A stretch of DNA of 64,000 nt from Platerodrilus igneus (GCA_036346225.1 JARFIW010001082.1:992001-1056000), one strand, 5' to 3'. Shown: positions 31,313 through 44,150, numbered from the stretch's first letter. The notes: generated by a model not told the origin, from the letters alone. Numbers and translations are program-made.

Positions 31313-32675
31313 ATGGCTGAAACATTTCAAATTGTTCATTTGTTCAAAGAAGAGCTGGAATATGAATTAAAAATCCGTGGAATAGAAAGTGCCAGGCCGG
31401 TTATGGAAAAGAGAAAAATTCTAGGTAGATTGTTGGCGAAAGAAGTAGGGAAACCTGATTGTTTAGTAGATCTGTCAGTATACAGGGTAGAATTTGAGGA
31501 AGAATGTAGAGATAAATGCTACCATCGATTCAATAAAACATTTGGTGTTAGAATTTGAAGGTGATTCGGGAGATTCTATCTTTAAAAGGGTACTTTCTAG
31601 GCTTGTCCATGTATCGTGTCGAGTTAAACGTATGAGACTCCCGTCTGACAAACTGAAAGAAGCTGAACTATCTAAAAAGGAATTGTTAGCAACCATCCTT
31701 ACTGTCGAAGCTGAATTGTACGAGAAGGTGCAGCCGAGCCCAGGGTCAAGCAGTGCAAGTGATGCAAGTCACACAACTTCGTTAGCAGTAGCTGCACCTA
31801 TGTATACATTCCCATATTTTACACCACCGATCCCTGTTAGCTCTTGGTCAGTTAAATTTTCAGGAGACCCCAAGCAGCTGTATTTCTTTTTGGATAGGAT
31901 AAAGGAGTTGGCACATTCACGTAAAGTATCATATAAAGACTTGTTTGAGTCGTCTGTCGAATTGTTCGTCGGAAATGCTTTAGTGTGGTTTAGGGGTATT
32001 AGAGATTCCGTAAAAGATTGGGAAGCCCTTGAGAGTAGGTTGAAAGAAGATTTTTTACCCGCTCATTCAGAGGAAGAGATCTGGGAGACAATAAAAAATC
32101 GTCGTCAAAAGAGGGATGGACCAATTGTTCTATTCGTTGCTCATGTAGAAAGTTTATTTAGTAGACTACCCCATACCCCAGCGGAGATTACAAAAGTGAG
32201 GATACTCAGGAAAAATTTATTACCAGAATACATATCGCAACTTGCTCTTTCAGATATTGAGGATACAGCTACGTTAATAAGATTATGCAAAAAATTAGAG
32301 GAAGCCATGATGTTGAAACAAAAATCAGTTTTCAGTCAGTCGACTAGCTCAGCTAAATTTCATAATAGCGCTAATTCGTCAGTAAAGAGTAAATACCCTA
32401 TTTATTTGAAAGATTCTTCTACATCAGAAGCTCGTGTTGATAATCAAAAAACGTGTGCTCAACAAGTTCAGACTATAAGTAATAATAAAACTTTTCCAGT
32501 ACCTACCCATGCTAGTTCTTCAGGTCCAACAAAAATTATTTCAGGGTGTTGGAATTGTTCGCGACATGGTCATTCATTTCGGTATTGTAGATTCCCAAAA
32601 AGAATTTTTTGCTACGGTTGCGGTCATAAAGGAGTTACACGTGATAAGTGTCCGGCATGTTCAAAAAACGAGTGA
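31313..32675 (+). pseudogene. gag: Gypsy gag, one frameshift
   Basis: Starts at ATG 31313 (MAETFQIVHLFKEELEYE). A frameshift in the overlap 31494-31558 passes to the long frame that ends at TGA 32673. The capsid region has the usual FFLDRIKELAHSRKVS and LFVGNALVWFRGIRDSVKDW blocks. The nucleocapsid has a full CCHC knuckle, CWNCSRHGHSFRYC, and a second one, CYGCGHKGVTRDKC, in which V takes the histidine place, as in many insect Gypsy Gag proteins. About 450 residues. Pol follows by a -1 shift (see 32663-32669). Confidence 0.85.
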
Positions 32676-35600
32676 AGAGATGGATGTTGCGCGGCCGGCA
32701 TTCCATTCCTTCTCAAAAGGCGGCAGTTATGGTTTGTGAACAGAAGAATTATTTTTGTAGAAAAGAGTGGTCTGAATGGTTAAAAGTAGTAAAAAATTTT
32801 TGTCGTACTAACCCTCAGCCCAAAACTGATTCGTTATTTGTTGAAAAATCTGGTGATAATCGGCCATATGTGATGGTTAAATTATTTGATATAGATGTCA
32901 CTGGTCTTTTGGATTCAGGATGTACTACATCGGTAGTTGGGTCTCTTGCTATTCCTTTAATCAATAGGTTAGAGTTAAAAATTTTCAGGTCACAGAACCA
33001 AGGTATTTTTACAGCGGATGGAGCTTTGAAACCAGTCGAAGGAATCGTAGATTTGCCCATTTCAGTAGGAAAACAATGTCGTGTTCTTAATGCTCTCGTA
33101 GTGCCATCTTTACCACACGCATTTATATTTGGTAGTGACTTTGCTAAGCTATTTGGATTGATAGCAAATTTTAAAAATAATTCTTGGCATATGCAAGGCG
33201 ATGCGGAAAGTAGTGTTCCGTATGTGGGTCCATCATCAGTTCCCCTAAAATATAGTGACTGTTTACTCAATTTGGATGATTTGTCGATTAAACAGAGGTC
33301 ACAGGCGCAAACTGCTATAGATTCATTTCGAGAAATTTCTAGTGCTGATAAATTAGGGCGTACTAATATGATTGAGATGGATATCGATACAGGAGATGCA
33401 AAACCCTTCAGGAAAAGACCCTATGTTATGTCTCCCTATATTAGTAAAGAGTTGGATAAGGAGTTAGATGAAATGATTCGATTAAAAGTAGTAGAACCGT
33501 GTCAGAGTCCATGGAATTCGCCCGTGTTATTAGTCAAGAAAAAAGATAGTAAAGAATATAGATTTTGCTTCGACGGGAGAGCATTGAACGATGTTACGGT
33601 CCATGACAGTTACCTTCTTCCTAATATAGACAGAATCCTAGGGATGTTACGTAATGCTAATTATATTTCTAGTCTTGATTTGCGAAAGTCATTTTGGCAG
33701 GTCCCTCTTAGTGAATCGTCGAAGGATAAAACAGCGTTTAGCGTTATTTCGCGGGGACAGTATAGATTTGTGACGATGCCGTTCGGTCTAAAAAAATGCT
33801 GCACAGACTCAACAGCGTTTAGTTGATGCAATTTTCGGTCCGAAATTCGAACCATACGTTTTCTGCTATTTGGATGATATAATTCTGTGCTCATCGACGT
33901 TTGAAGAGCACCTAAAGTTATTGTACGAAGTCAAGGAACGCATTCGAGAGGCAAATCTAACGTTGAATTTAGAAAAGTGCGAGTTTTTTAAGAAGTCACT
34001 CAAGTTTCTCGGTTATATAGTAGAGTCAAATTCTTTAAGGACGGATCCAGATAAGGTGTCAGCTATGGTCAATTTTCCACGCCCAAAGACCACCACTGAA
34101 GTTAAGAGATTTCTTGGTATGTGTAGCTGGTACCGTCGTTTCATTAAAGACTTTTCATCTTTAGTTTCACCAATCAATGATCTAGTCAGGAAAAGAAAAA
34201 AAGGTCAAGTCGTTACGTGGACTTCAGAAGCAGAGGCTTCCTTTGTGTCGATTAAAGAGACTTTAGTGTCCGCACCACTTCTGGCGCAGCCAGATTATGC
34301 TGTTCCCTTTATTATTGAGTGTGATGCAAGTAATACGGGTCTAGGTGCCGTATTAATTCAGAATATCAGTGGAGAAGAACGTGTTATATCGTATGCCAGC
34401 AAAACCCTTAATCGAGCTGAACGAAATTATTCAACGACGGAGAAGGAGTGCCTTGCGGTAATCTTTGCCATTGAAAAGTTCCGTCCATGGGTTGAAGGAG
34501 TTCGTTTCACGCTCGTAACCGATCATTTTTCGTTGCTTTGGTTGAGTAATTTGCAGAACCCTACAGGAAAGTTAGCTAGATGGGCTGTAAGGTTAAGACA
34601 ACATTCGTTTGATTTAGTACACAGGAAAGGAAAGTTTAACGTAGTTCCTGACTGTCTTAGTCGTGCAACTCCGGAAGAAAAACATGTCGTAAATTTAATA
34701 GAGGTCAAGCTTGATAATTTAGAAAATTGGTATGTGTTGTTACGTGAGAAAATTTTGGCGTCGCCTGAGAATTACCCTCAATGGAAAGTTGAGAACGAGT
34801 TTGTTTTTAAGTTTATTCCGTCAAACTTGCCTTTAACATCTAACATCGTAGAGTGGAAATATTTAGTGCCGAAAGTTCAAAGAGAAGAAGTCATCAGATC
34901 GTGTCATGACCCCTCAGTTACAGGACATTTTGGGTTCTCGAAGACAATTGCTAGAGTACAAGAACATTATTATTGGCCCAAGATGAATTTAGATGTGTTG
35001 AAATTTTGTCGTGCATGTTTAGTGTGTGGTGCGCAAAAATCTTCTAATGCAGGTCCTTTAGGCTTAATGGGAAAGGAGAAAGAGGCCAAGTTTCCATTTC
35101 AAATTATCGCGCTAGATCTTATGGGTCCATTCCCTCGCTCAAAATTAGGATTTAAATGGTTGTTGGTAGTAGGAGATTGGTTCTCAAAATATACAATTCT
35201 ACATCCTCTACGCAGTGCAAAGTCACATGTTATTGAACGGTTTATAGAACAGAAAGTGTTTTTAATGTTTGGTGTGCCCCAATTTATTATTTGCGATAAT
35301 GGTTCAAATTTAGCTGGTCAAATTTTTAAGTCATTATGTAATAGGTTTGAAATTCAAAAGATATGGTATAATGCTGTTTATGCGCCACAATGTAATTTTG
35401 TTGAGAGGATTAATAGGACGGTAGGGACAGCTATTCGATCCTATCTCGAAGAACATGATACCTGGGATACTGAGTTAGCGCAGATTCAATTTGCTATTAA
35501 TTCTGCTAAGCATGAGTCGACGGGTTATACTCCGAATTTTTGGTTTTGGCCGACACGTCCCTATGTCCGGTAAATTTTACGGTAGTGGATTTATTCCTGA

Positions 35601-35979
35601 AGCTGATGTTGAAATCGTTCCTGGTAGTCGCCCATTGTATGCTTCAGACCATCAAGGTATATTTAAGGTATTTGAAGACGTTCGTGCGAAGTTGCATGTA
35701 GCTTATCGAAGGTCGAGCAATCGATATAATCTAAGGAGGAGGAACATTTCTTTTGAGGTTGGCAATAAAGTATGGAGGGCTAATAAGGTGTTGTCGAGCG
35801 CGGCTAATAAATTTACTGCTAAACTGGCTCCATAATTTATTTTGAGTGTAGTCAAGAAGAAGTGCTCGAATGTGGTGTACGATCTAATTAATTTAGACGG
35901 ATCAAAGGCAGGCAGGTGGCATGTCAAGGATCTAAAACCCTATTCTGTCGTAGATCCAGAATATGTACCAGAGGACTGA
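32648..35979 (+). pseudogene. pol: Gypsy pol (protease, RT, RNase H, integrase), frameshifted
   Basis: Protease: LLDSGCTTSVVG near 32915. RT: PWNSPVLLVKKKDSKEYRFC, SSLDLRKSFWQVPL and FVTMPFGLK, then an indel in the A run at 33790-33796, then CYLDDIILCSS near 33863. RNase H: IIECDASNTGLGAVLIQ, TEKECLAVIFAIE, VTDHFSLLWL. Integrase: an HHCC finger (HDPSVTGHFG..CRACLVC) and the DDE triad in IALDLMGP, ICDNGSNL and NFVERINRT. A second indel near 35540 shifts the frame, and a stop at 35833-35835 interrupts the GPY/F-like tail (VWRANKV... KDLKPYS), which ends near 35979. The catalytic residues are all present, so decay is recent. Confidence 0.9.
32663..32669 (+). promoter_or_regulatory. -1 ribosomal frameshift slippery heptamer A AAA AAC
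   Basis: AAAAAAC is placed in gag frame exactly as X XXY YYZ (TCA AAA AAC GAG TGA), two codons before the gag stop. A -1 slip leads into the pol frame, which is open here (from at least 32648). This is a classic retroviral gag-pro slippery site. Confidence 0.8.
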
Positions 35980-37152
35980 TTGGTCGTCTTTAGTATTTGC
36001 GTCGCGAAAGATATATTATAAATTTAGTTATGGGATAGAGTGGTGATGATAAATTGAAGGCTTTTGCCAGTATATCGTTGCTGGTAGAGATTGAAAATTT
36101 CTCAAATAGTGTTGGTTTTAAATGTGCATTAATGGAATATTTAGTAGTAGTAGATGAGAAGGACAAAAATGTCATTTTGCCCGTGTTGTTGTTGTAGCCC
36201 GTGGTGGAGCGATACGGATGTTTGTTGCTTCATGTTTGTGGACGTATTTTGATCACGTCATGTGTTGTTATGTTTAGAGTAAGTGAGGAGGATAGGTGCT
36301 GTTTGTTTTGTTGAAGTAAGTTGAAGTAAGCTAGTTGGTGAGGCCATTGTAGTATTGAGTAGCTTTGGTTCGAGATGTTTGGTGTGGCCACAGTAGAGTT
36401 GAGGATTTTTTTTGAGACTGGAGTGTCCCAAAGAAAAGAGTAGCGATTGGGCTATGAATAGCTATAAGCTGAAGAAGCCAAGTATTCATTAGTAGGCTAC
36501 AATGAGTATGGAATGTTGGCTTGATGAGCAGTTTATTTTGGTAGAGGCAATAATCAAATTTTGCTGAATGTATTGAGCTGGAATTTTGAGACCAGCAAAT
36601 ACATAATCATTGTTGGAACTTTATTGATATTTATGTATATAGATGTGAGTTTTGATTTACTATTAATATTAGTAAGGTTATCGTGTCAAGGGTAGTAGTA
36701 GGAAAGTAAATCTTTTGTTGTTATTTTGCGAAAGTTCATGTCAAGCTTTTGTTTGAATTTCAGTTTATATTTTGAAAAGTAAGTTAGTTTTTTTGTTGCC
36801 CGTTTGGTTGCAACTCGAGTGTTAGACTACAATATTTTGACTTTTACCGATTATGACTTTTTACCGATTACGACTTACCTATACTGACTCCTGACGGATG
36901 TGTGGTACGCAGAGTTACCTACACACTCATTTAGTTGCACCCATTTTCCTCTTCTTAATTCAAGAGGTCGCCCATAATTCTTTTTCGGTTCAGAGGTCAA
37001 AGTGCAAACTTACTTTGCCCTTACTTAAATTAGTTAGGATGCTTCTTTTTTGTATTTATCTTTTGGTTAAGGCGATAGTTTTCGTCTATAAAAAAAATCT
37101 TCTCGGTTATGTATATATTAAGATATAATTAACCTCAAAGTTTTTTCTTTTT
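35980..37152 (+). other. Spacer between pol and 3' LTR, no env
   Basis: About 1.2 kb without a signal peptide, transmembrane segment or continuous frame. A 76-codon frame at 36898-37128 is hydrophobic but lacks motifs. So the element shows no envelope gene, unlike errantiviruses. Confidence 0.6.
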
Positions 37153-37164
37153 GATCGGAGGCAG
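37153..37164 (+). promoter_or_regulatory. Polypurine tract candidate
   Basis: GATCGGAGGCAG lies directly before the TG of the 3' LTR. Purine-rich but short. Confidence 0.4.
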
Positions 37165-39120
37165 TGTAACAAAATTTTGTTACATTTCATATCTCCGAAG
37201 GAAAAACAGTTCTAACTGTTATTATTTTGCGAATCTGTCATTTAGCGTGTAATCGTTAATTAATTTAATGTACTAAAGAAGAACAACTCTTTCCGTTTAT
37301 ATTATTTTTACCTATAAGGAGTATTTAACAGGGACTCCTATACTTTCGATATCGTGGATACCTTGAACGTAACTTGAGTTACATAAACTACAGGCGTTTT
37401 GACGTCCGCTAGAGCAATTGTTAAACATAACGCCTGCGCGAAAATGACGCGAGGGCTAAGAGCGTTGGCAAGTAAGGAAGAGCTCTCGTGTAAGCCGCCC
37501 AGTCAACTTAAGGCAACAGCTACAACACGTGGTGAGGAAATCCATTAGTGGTAAGCACCGTGTAATTAATCAGCCGTGTTTAAAACTAATACCTGGTTCA
37601 ATCTCTTTAGCAGGTTTGAGGAACACGCTAAACAATGGAATTAGATTTTGGTCGAGTATTGTGAAATTAGTTGTTTTAAAGCTGTCCGAGGAATTATGGT
37701 TAATGCAGGCATGTTTTGTATCTTTCGGAATATCAAGCAGATGGAATGCTATGCGTCTTAGTTCATCTATTACGTTCGTCAACATCGCCGTTGTAGAATT
37801 AAAACATAATCTATCAGGTACTTATAAACTTTTACTGAAAATCAATTTCGTGTGCTAATTAAGGTTAAAGCTTTAATTTACTCTCTACTAAATCATGGGA
37901 AACTTTCGTTAAATAACGTAAATTTCAAGTTTGTTTGCAAAATGTGTTTATGCTCATATATCACGTAAAATTTAGTTTGAAAGTATAATCTAAAATTTAA
38001 TAAGTCAAATATTTTCATTCGGAACTAGATTGTTTTATAAGAGAAATTTTGAACCTTTAGATGATTTAAAAGTTGTTATTCAAAGTGCATTTATGATGCA
38101 CATGTTAAGTGATAAAAATATGTATAAAGTCCACCTTTGGATGAAAGATGTTTTCTAGCAATTTGTTGTGATTAGTAGAATACCTAAGCTGCTTTTAACA
38201 TATGTTGAACTGACTTTTATTAATTTCATGTTTAGACCATATGAACTGTTTATGTAACAAGTTCTTTAGGTAAAAATCTTGTAAGCCAGAACAGATCTGT
38301 TTTATGGATGTTTAAGAACCTAAACTGTATTGAATAACTTATAAATGCTAACACCTCTCTATGTAGAGAAGCATATTCAGAAACTTCTGTAACTTACTTA
38401 ATGTTGATAATTTTGATTATAGAGGAACACTCTAAGAAAGTTTTAAAGCTTATTATATATTAATTAATAAATTTTATTTACAAGTAATTTTTGCAACAAA
38501 AGAGAATCATATTTCAATTAAACTTTGAATTGATACCTTTGTCTTTTTATTTCACTTATTGAACTTAACATTGCTCAAATTAGATCAACAAAATTTTGAA
38601 TGTGGAAAAAGTTGATACAGTACCAGGTAATAGAAACGGAATAAGTAATTTCCAGTAGAGTATTTTCTCATAGGTAAGGTGTTATTAAGGTTTTGAATTC
38701 AGGCCAATCGATCTATAAAGATCGAAATATTTTGTTGTTGTAAGGCACAAACGGTGTCTTATATTTTATTTTTCTGTGTCACATCTTCTTGCAGGTCCGA
38801 CATCGCGGAAGCTGGGGCAGAGGTCCAAGAGGTTTCCAGAGGTATTGTTTATTGTGGTTTGTAAGTTTTTTTGATAATCATTATATCCTATAGGTTTCTG
38901 CGTCTTCCTGTAGGATACTTTAGTTTTGCTTGTTGTCTATATAGATGCAGTGGCGCCCATTTACCTTTTTGTTCCCGTTTGTAGTCGAGCCCACCATATA
39001 CCCACGCCCAAACTCATTGCTCACCCATGGGGTAATTCCCAGACTAGACCGCGAATATAGTAAAGAAGGGCTTTACACCTTATGACTAACCAATTAGAAA
39101 AAAAAACTATTAACATTTCA
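37165..39120 (+). repeat. 3' LTR (1956 bp)
   Basis: See the 5' LTR. Differences I noticed include TTAAAC/TTGAAC, GTAAACTTC/GTAAATTTC, AGTATAATAC/AGTAGAATAC, GTGTGACA/GTGTCACA and several homopolymer length changes. Confidence 0.9.
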
Positions 39121-39124
39121 ATAT

Positions 39125-39500
39125 ACAAAATAAATATAAATCAATTCGGTCATGATATTTTTAATGAAGTTTCCAGTGTTAAAAAATAGTGAAACATTTG
39201 GAAAAAAACATTAAAAAGGAGAAAGATATCTCACTATTATAGAGTTATATATTACGAAAAGGCAATTTTCTTAATATACAAAATTGAGTTTCCAACATTT
39301 AATGCATATATTGAAAGAATTTTCCTTTCAATGAAAGAATTATGGTGGGCTATAGAACAGATTAATAACAGCAACAAAAGAAAAAGCAGAATTATTAATC
39401 TGTACTAATTTAAATATTAATTGTAAGGATTTTTTCCATAAAATGATAAACAATAAAAATGTTTTGGAAACAGCGCGGAATAATAAAATGTATATTTTTA
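39125..39500 (+). pseudogene. hAT transposase relic, C-terminal dimerisation region
   Basis: Across shifted frames: FGHDIFNEVSSVKK, then IEFPTFNAYIERIFSSMKEL near 39285-39350, then RKSRIINLY and CKDFFHKMINNKNVLETARN. The N-A-x-x-E-R-x-F-S core and the following R..I helix are the hAT C-terminal dimerisation signature. It fits as the missing end of the relic at 24880-26450, split by the Gypsy insertion. A (TTA)n run follows at about 39523-39546. Confidence 0.6.
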
Positions 39501-39559
39501 AGACAATAAATAAAGCATTAACTTATTATTATTATTATTATTATTTTGTTGTATGATTT

Positions 39560-40097
39560 TTATATAATTTTTGTGATTTTTAAATATATTTTAAATTGTT
39601 GTATCATATTGCTTAAAAATTATTTAATATTTACACTATTATTTCTATTTCTGTCAGAAGTTGACTTTTTTCATGTTTCTATAATTTTATATAACTAATA
39701 AACATTGTACAAAAATTAATTTTTTAGTGGTCCGAGTTTTGATCACTGACTAGGTGACAACACTGATCGTAGGAATGGCAGAGTTATAAATAAGGTGCAA
39801 ATTGTTTGCTAGATTTGGACACAAGACAACTTAAACAAGAGTAATTATTACTTTTCCTAATGAACCTTTAAATAAATCATACAGTCCTGATAATAAAATA
39901 ATTTTAAATAAAACAATTTGTGTAACAGAAACGGGATATTAAAGTTTAAGTATGCTAATGAAGTTTGATTTTTGCATAAATTTGAAAGCACTAAAGGCGC
40001 TGTATTTCAATAAGTCGATATAAAGCATTAAATATGAGTGTAAGTCTTAGTATACGGTTATGATTTGTTGGTTGAATAGTATTTTGTAAGTTTGTAA
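39560..40097. other. AT-rich spacer without genes
   Basis: No recognised coding or repeat. Confidence 0.4.
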
Positions 40098-40830
40098 CAA
40101 TGCCAATTACGTATAACTGCGTTATATCCTCTAAATCTATAGGACGAGAAATTGACTTATTTTGCGGAAAGTGTAGATTACTTGTGCATAAAACCTGTTA
40201 AGGGCTATCGCGGCCCGAAATCCAACAATTAAATAATTCAGCTAATAAATGGCGCTCAATTCTCCACTGTGTTAACTATGTCGTTAAGAAAATGCCATCA
40301 GGTATTTAAAGGGCACTATCGAAAATCTCAGGAAAGAATTAGAAACCCTTAAACAAAGAATTACCGTTGCCTCTTCTATCGCGTCTTATTTAGGTGAGAA
40401 CTTTTAAATGAAATGGAAGATTGAAAGATTAGATCACGAAATAGGCCTTTGTTTATATGGGAATAACAAGATGATGATGTGAATTTCCCTTTATATGCAG
40501 ACAACAATTAGGTTATTAGAGTTTTATCAAAAATGTAGCACATTGATACTACGAAAAATTAAAGCGTTTCGTATTGGTGTTATTACTTAAAATAAAGCTC
40601 GCCCTTTAAAAGTAATTTTAAATTTTTAAAAACAAGAATTCTCTATTAAAAGGCTTTCCGACCAAAGTTGCCTCAGAGGAACCACAATGCAACGAAATAT
40701 CTTTTAATTATTGGTGAGAACTTATACAAAATAATTAGGTGCGAAGAAACAGGTGTAACGATTAAATATGAGAACGGCAAACCTAAAATTGTTAAAATGG
40801 AGAGTAATTATCAACAGAATGATGATTGCA
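40098..40830 (+). pseudogene. LINE ORF1 relic with PHD-like finger
   Basis: From MPITYNCVISSKSIG, the plus frame reads a PHD-like zinc finger (LFCGKCRLLVHKTC...GLSRPEIQQL...W), a leucine-rich coiled coil (IENLRKELETLKQRI), then an RRM-like end (KAFRIGVIT.NKARPLKVIL) and a C-terminal TIKYENGKPKIVK. This domain order is known for ORF1 of CR1/L2/Jockey-group LINEs. Stops and shifts are frequent. A SINE sits directly after it (40839-41066). Confidence 0.6.
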
Positions 40831-40838
40831 CTACATTT

Positions 40839-41066
40839 GATTTTCCAATGCTCAGCCCGAAGGTACTACAGTGCCAGGTAACGAGTTTTTTTAACCTAGA
40901 AAATTTTGACTTTTGCCGAACCCTTGCTGTTCCAAGCAAGGGAGGGATGTTTTACGTGCGTGACAACACACACATCCGACCGAGATGTATTTTACAAGCG
41001 GACCCCGTTGGGATTCGTTGGGCATAGTAGTCACACTCATACCAACTACGCCACGGAGCCGCCTAG
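40839..41066 (-). repeat. tRNA-derived SINE, copy 2
   Basis: The head GGCGTAGTTGGTATGAGTGT and the tail ending TTCGGGCTGAGCATTGGAAA match the other copies; part of the middle is deleted. Frames across it are artefacts. Confidence 0.75.
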
Positions 41067-41149
41067 TTTGGCAAGTATATACGGTTTGAACGATTTATAA
41101 GTAGTTTTAATTATTACCGTCCCATATCTCAAAAACTATTCAGAATTTA

Positions 41150-41790
41150 GTCATCATCATAATCATTGGGTCTTCAGTCCTGGAACTGATCAGACGTGTA
41201 CCCTCATTGTTTCCTATTCTGAACTAACCTGCATCTTTCACTATCTGCGTGCATTGGTCTAATCTAGGCCTACTTCTACCTCTTTCTTTCTTATCTCTGC
41301 TTGTAATATATCCCGCACCATTACCAAAAAATGCTTTAAAACATATCCTGCTGTTCTATATATCCTATTTTTTTTTGTTTTCCACATATGCTTTCAACAA
41401 TTTTCTCTTTGATTCTGTGTTTGTTATCTTTGAACATAGCCGCTGCTTTTTTTGTTAGAAGCACGTCGGTTCTCTTTCTATTGTTTTACAAATATATGTA
41501 TATATATATAATATACATATAAACCTTATTCCCCCACATATTCAGTGGTATATGAAGGAGGTAAGCAGCTTCCAACTACCAAGATCCCCTAGCACTCAAT
41601 CATTTTCCGAATTAATAGTTTTCCAATAGATTCTTTCGAACAAGGTTTATTGTCTTGAAACAGGTAGGACAGGTACCTCCGCTTATTTCTATTTTGAGCT
41701 AGCCTATACGGTTTGCTGAAATTTCCACAGCCTAGAAACAGCTCGGTTCCCTTTCTGTTGTCAATTGTATGTCCTATTTTACGGAAATTC
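41150..41790 (-). repeat. Truncated 3' fragments of the LINE at 41791-43600
   Basis: 41160-41460 and about 41600-41760 repeat, with deletions, the 3' part of the neighbouring LINE (compare TAATATATCCCGCACCATT at 41309 with TAATATATCCCGCACTATT at 42143; and ATTTCTATTTTGAGCTAGCC at 41683). Confidence 0.5.
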
Positions 41791-43600
41791 AGTAGTTGTG
41801 AACGGGGTTAAGCAGCCTGTGGCTACCAAGATCCCCCAACACTTAGACATTTGCCGAAGTATTAGTTTTTCAGTAAATGCTTTCGCACAATCAACATTAG
41901 TTGAGAAAATTGCAAAACCAATACCTGTAGTTGTTTATAATAATTATCAGGTTTAAGTACATTTGTTTTTTTCGTCATTAGGTTTTCCCTCTTGGAACTG
42001 ATTGGACGCATACTTTTATTAATTTCTATTCCGAGCTAGTGTACACATTTCCCTGAAAATCCCACAGCCTACACCTTTAACTATCTGTGAGCAATAGTCC
42101 GACCTCGGTCTATCTCTACTTCTCTTTTTTCTTGCCTCTGACTTTAATATATCCCGCACTATTCACTCATGCCGTAGTATGTGGTCTTCTATTTTTTACT
42201 ATTTTCCACATATATCTTTCTTCCCTTGCCATTTTTAGCATCTCTATGTTCTTAACTTAGTCTGTCCATGATATCTCCTTCATACATCTGTAGCTTCACA
42301 TTTCTAATGCTTCTATCTTTTTTCTGTCCGCCTCTCCTACTGTCCAAGTTTCACAGCCGTACAGTGCTGTGCTCCACACATGTTTTAAGCAATCTCTTTC
42401 TTGTTTCTATGTTTGTTGTCTTTGAACACAATAGTTGCTTTTTCTTGTTAAATGTAGCACGATCTTGTGCTAATCTTTGTTTTATATCTTTTACGCACTT
42501 CCAGTCTCGAGTTATTTGGATTCCTAGGTAGCAGAAATCTGTAACCTTTTGTAAATTCTCGTTACCTATTTGTAATCTTGTTTTTGATTTATTTGCCCCT
42601 CTTTTGCATACTAGTACTACAGTTTTATTTCTGTTAACTTTCATACCGAATCTCTCTGTTAGAACAGTTTCCATTTCATTAAGAGCAGCTTCTAAATCTT
42701 CCTTGCTAACTGCAAATACCGCTATATCATCTGTAAATCTAAGCATATCAATCTTTTGTCCCTGCATAGTAATTCCAAATGTCTTCCTGCATGTGACAGT
42801 ATGCAATGCCTCTTCGATGTACAATTTTAGTTAGTATTTTTGATATGTGTGCTGTCAAACTTATTGTTTGAAAATTTTCACATTTATCCGCGCCTCTCTT
42901 TTTTGGTATAGTGACTATGATGTTACGTTTAAGATCTTTGGGTATCTCGCCTGTCTCATACATATAGCTTACAAGTTGGAAGAGACGTTCTGTTACTGCT
43001 TGTCCAACGGCTTTTAGACTTTCTGCTTGTAACTTATATGTACCAGGCGCCTTACCATTTTTCAGACCCTTTAATGCTAACTTAAACTCATCTCTAAGTA
43101 TAGGATATCCCAAGCCATCCTTTTCTATGTCTGATTCCTGGTCTAATGCTGTTAGTTCCTCTTTTGCATATAGGTTTTCTATATATTCCTGCCACTTAAC
43201 CACTTTCTCTACATTTTCTATAATAATGTTTCCTCTCGCGTCCCTTATATTTTTGCTCTACCATTTTATATCCCTAAAATTCATTTTAGTTAGTTTGTAT
43301 GCTTCGTCTGTCTTTCCTATTTCCATCTTAGTTTGTACCTCTTTGTACTATTCATCAATCCATTGATTTTTAGCTTTACTGCATTTGCGAATAATTTTTC
43401 ATTTTATGGCTTTGTATCTCTGTTTCGTCTGATCTATCTTTTGTATTTTCGTCTTTCTTCTCTTAAATTCAGGATATCCTTTTGTTATCCATGGTTTATT
43501 ATTTTTCTTTGTGTGTATATCCCAGAATATCTCTGGCTGCCATGTCTAAGTTGGATATAATGTTATTGCATTCGGAATGGAATTTAGTCATATACTGAAG
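41791..43600 (-). pseudogene. LINE ORF2 relic: reverse transcriptase with internal deletion, and 3' UTR
   Basis: Minus frames in order: linker (about 43600-43204), then ELY..KEELTALDQESD and FKLALKGLKNGKAPGTYKLQ at 43203-42850 (RT fingers), IIVTIPKKRGADKCENFQTIS and HISKILTKIVHRR. A deletion then removes the middle RT with motif A, and the sequence resumes with MLRFTDDIAVFAVSKEDLE, where the RT box is FTDD rather than FADD, then VNRNKTVVLVC and DFCYLGIQITRD. A shifted frame continues to about 42040 (LYGCETWTVGEADRKKIEAL). The family is the abundant arthropod endonuclease-RT LINE; I do not fix the clade. The 3' UTR extends to about 41791 and matches 63690-64000. Confidence 0.8.
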
Positions 43601-43908
43601 AAATTCAGTTATACTGCAAATCACCAAAAGAATCCTTATACAAGTTTTTGGGACAGACCCAGCGACCACCTTGTATAACAGAGTGTTGTTTAAGTAAGTT
43701 TAAATAATTTTTTTATTTATTTAATGAAATAATTATATAATGAAAATGTTGGAAGAAAATCTCAGTATTTATAGGCGTCGGGAATATTGAACTCTGACGC
43801 TGTCATATCTAGTAACCCCAATGGAAATTGTTACGTACAGTTTTGGTCACCAGAATATCTAGTCGATTATTCACAGAAAACTCGGTGAAGTAGACCCCTA
43901 CATGTGAT

Positions 43909-44150
43909 TTTCCAATGCTCCACCCGAAGGTACTACATTGGCTAGGAAGCTGTTCCAGGCAAGATATGGATCTTTAACGTGCGTGACAACACTCACATAC
44001 GAGACCTCCGTTTTACCTCTCATACGAACGAGGGCGTATTTTTATGAATAATGCTCGCCTAACATGTTTCAAGCGGACCGTGTCGGGATTCGAACCCGGG
44101 ACCTTGGGCGTAGTAGTCACACGCATACCAACTACGCCACGGAGCAGCCT
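43909..44150 (-). repeat. tRNA-derived SINE, copy 3
   Basis: Head with A box GGCGTAGTTGGTATGCGTGT and B box GGTTCGAATCC; tail to GAGCATTGGAAAATCACATG. A middle segment is missing. Confidence 0.8.

Larger units (their letters stand above)
29077..39120 (+). mobile_element. Near-complete, young Ty3/Gypsy LTR retrotransposon
   Basis: 10,044 bp, bounded by LTRs starting TGTAACAAAATT and ending AACATTTCA, with a 4-bp target duplication ATAT (29073-29076 and 39121-39124). The two 1.96-kb LTRs differ at only about a dozen positions by eye, so insertion is fairly recent. Order gag, protease, RT, RNase H, integrase without an env is that of Ty3/Gypsy. Frameshifts in gag and pol make this copy defective. 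It probably landed in an older hAT relic, whose C-terminus resumes just after the 3' LTR. Confidence 0.9.

Noticed and set aside
36898..37128. Possible env remnant after Gypsy pol
   Set aside because: No signal peptide, cleavage site or fusion-type segment; the spacer shows no continuous frame.
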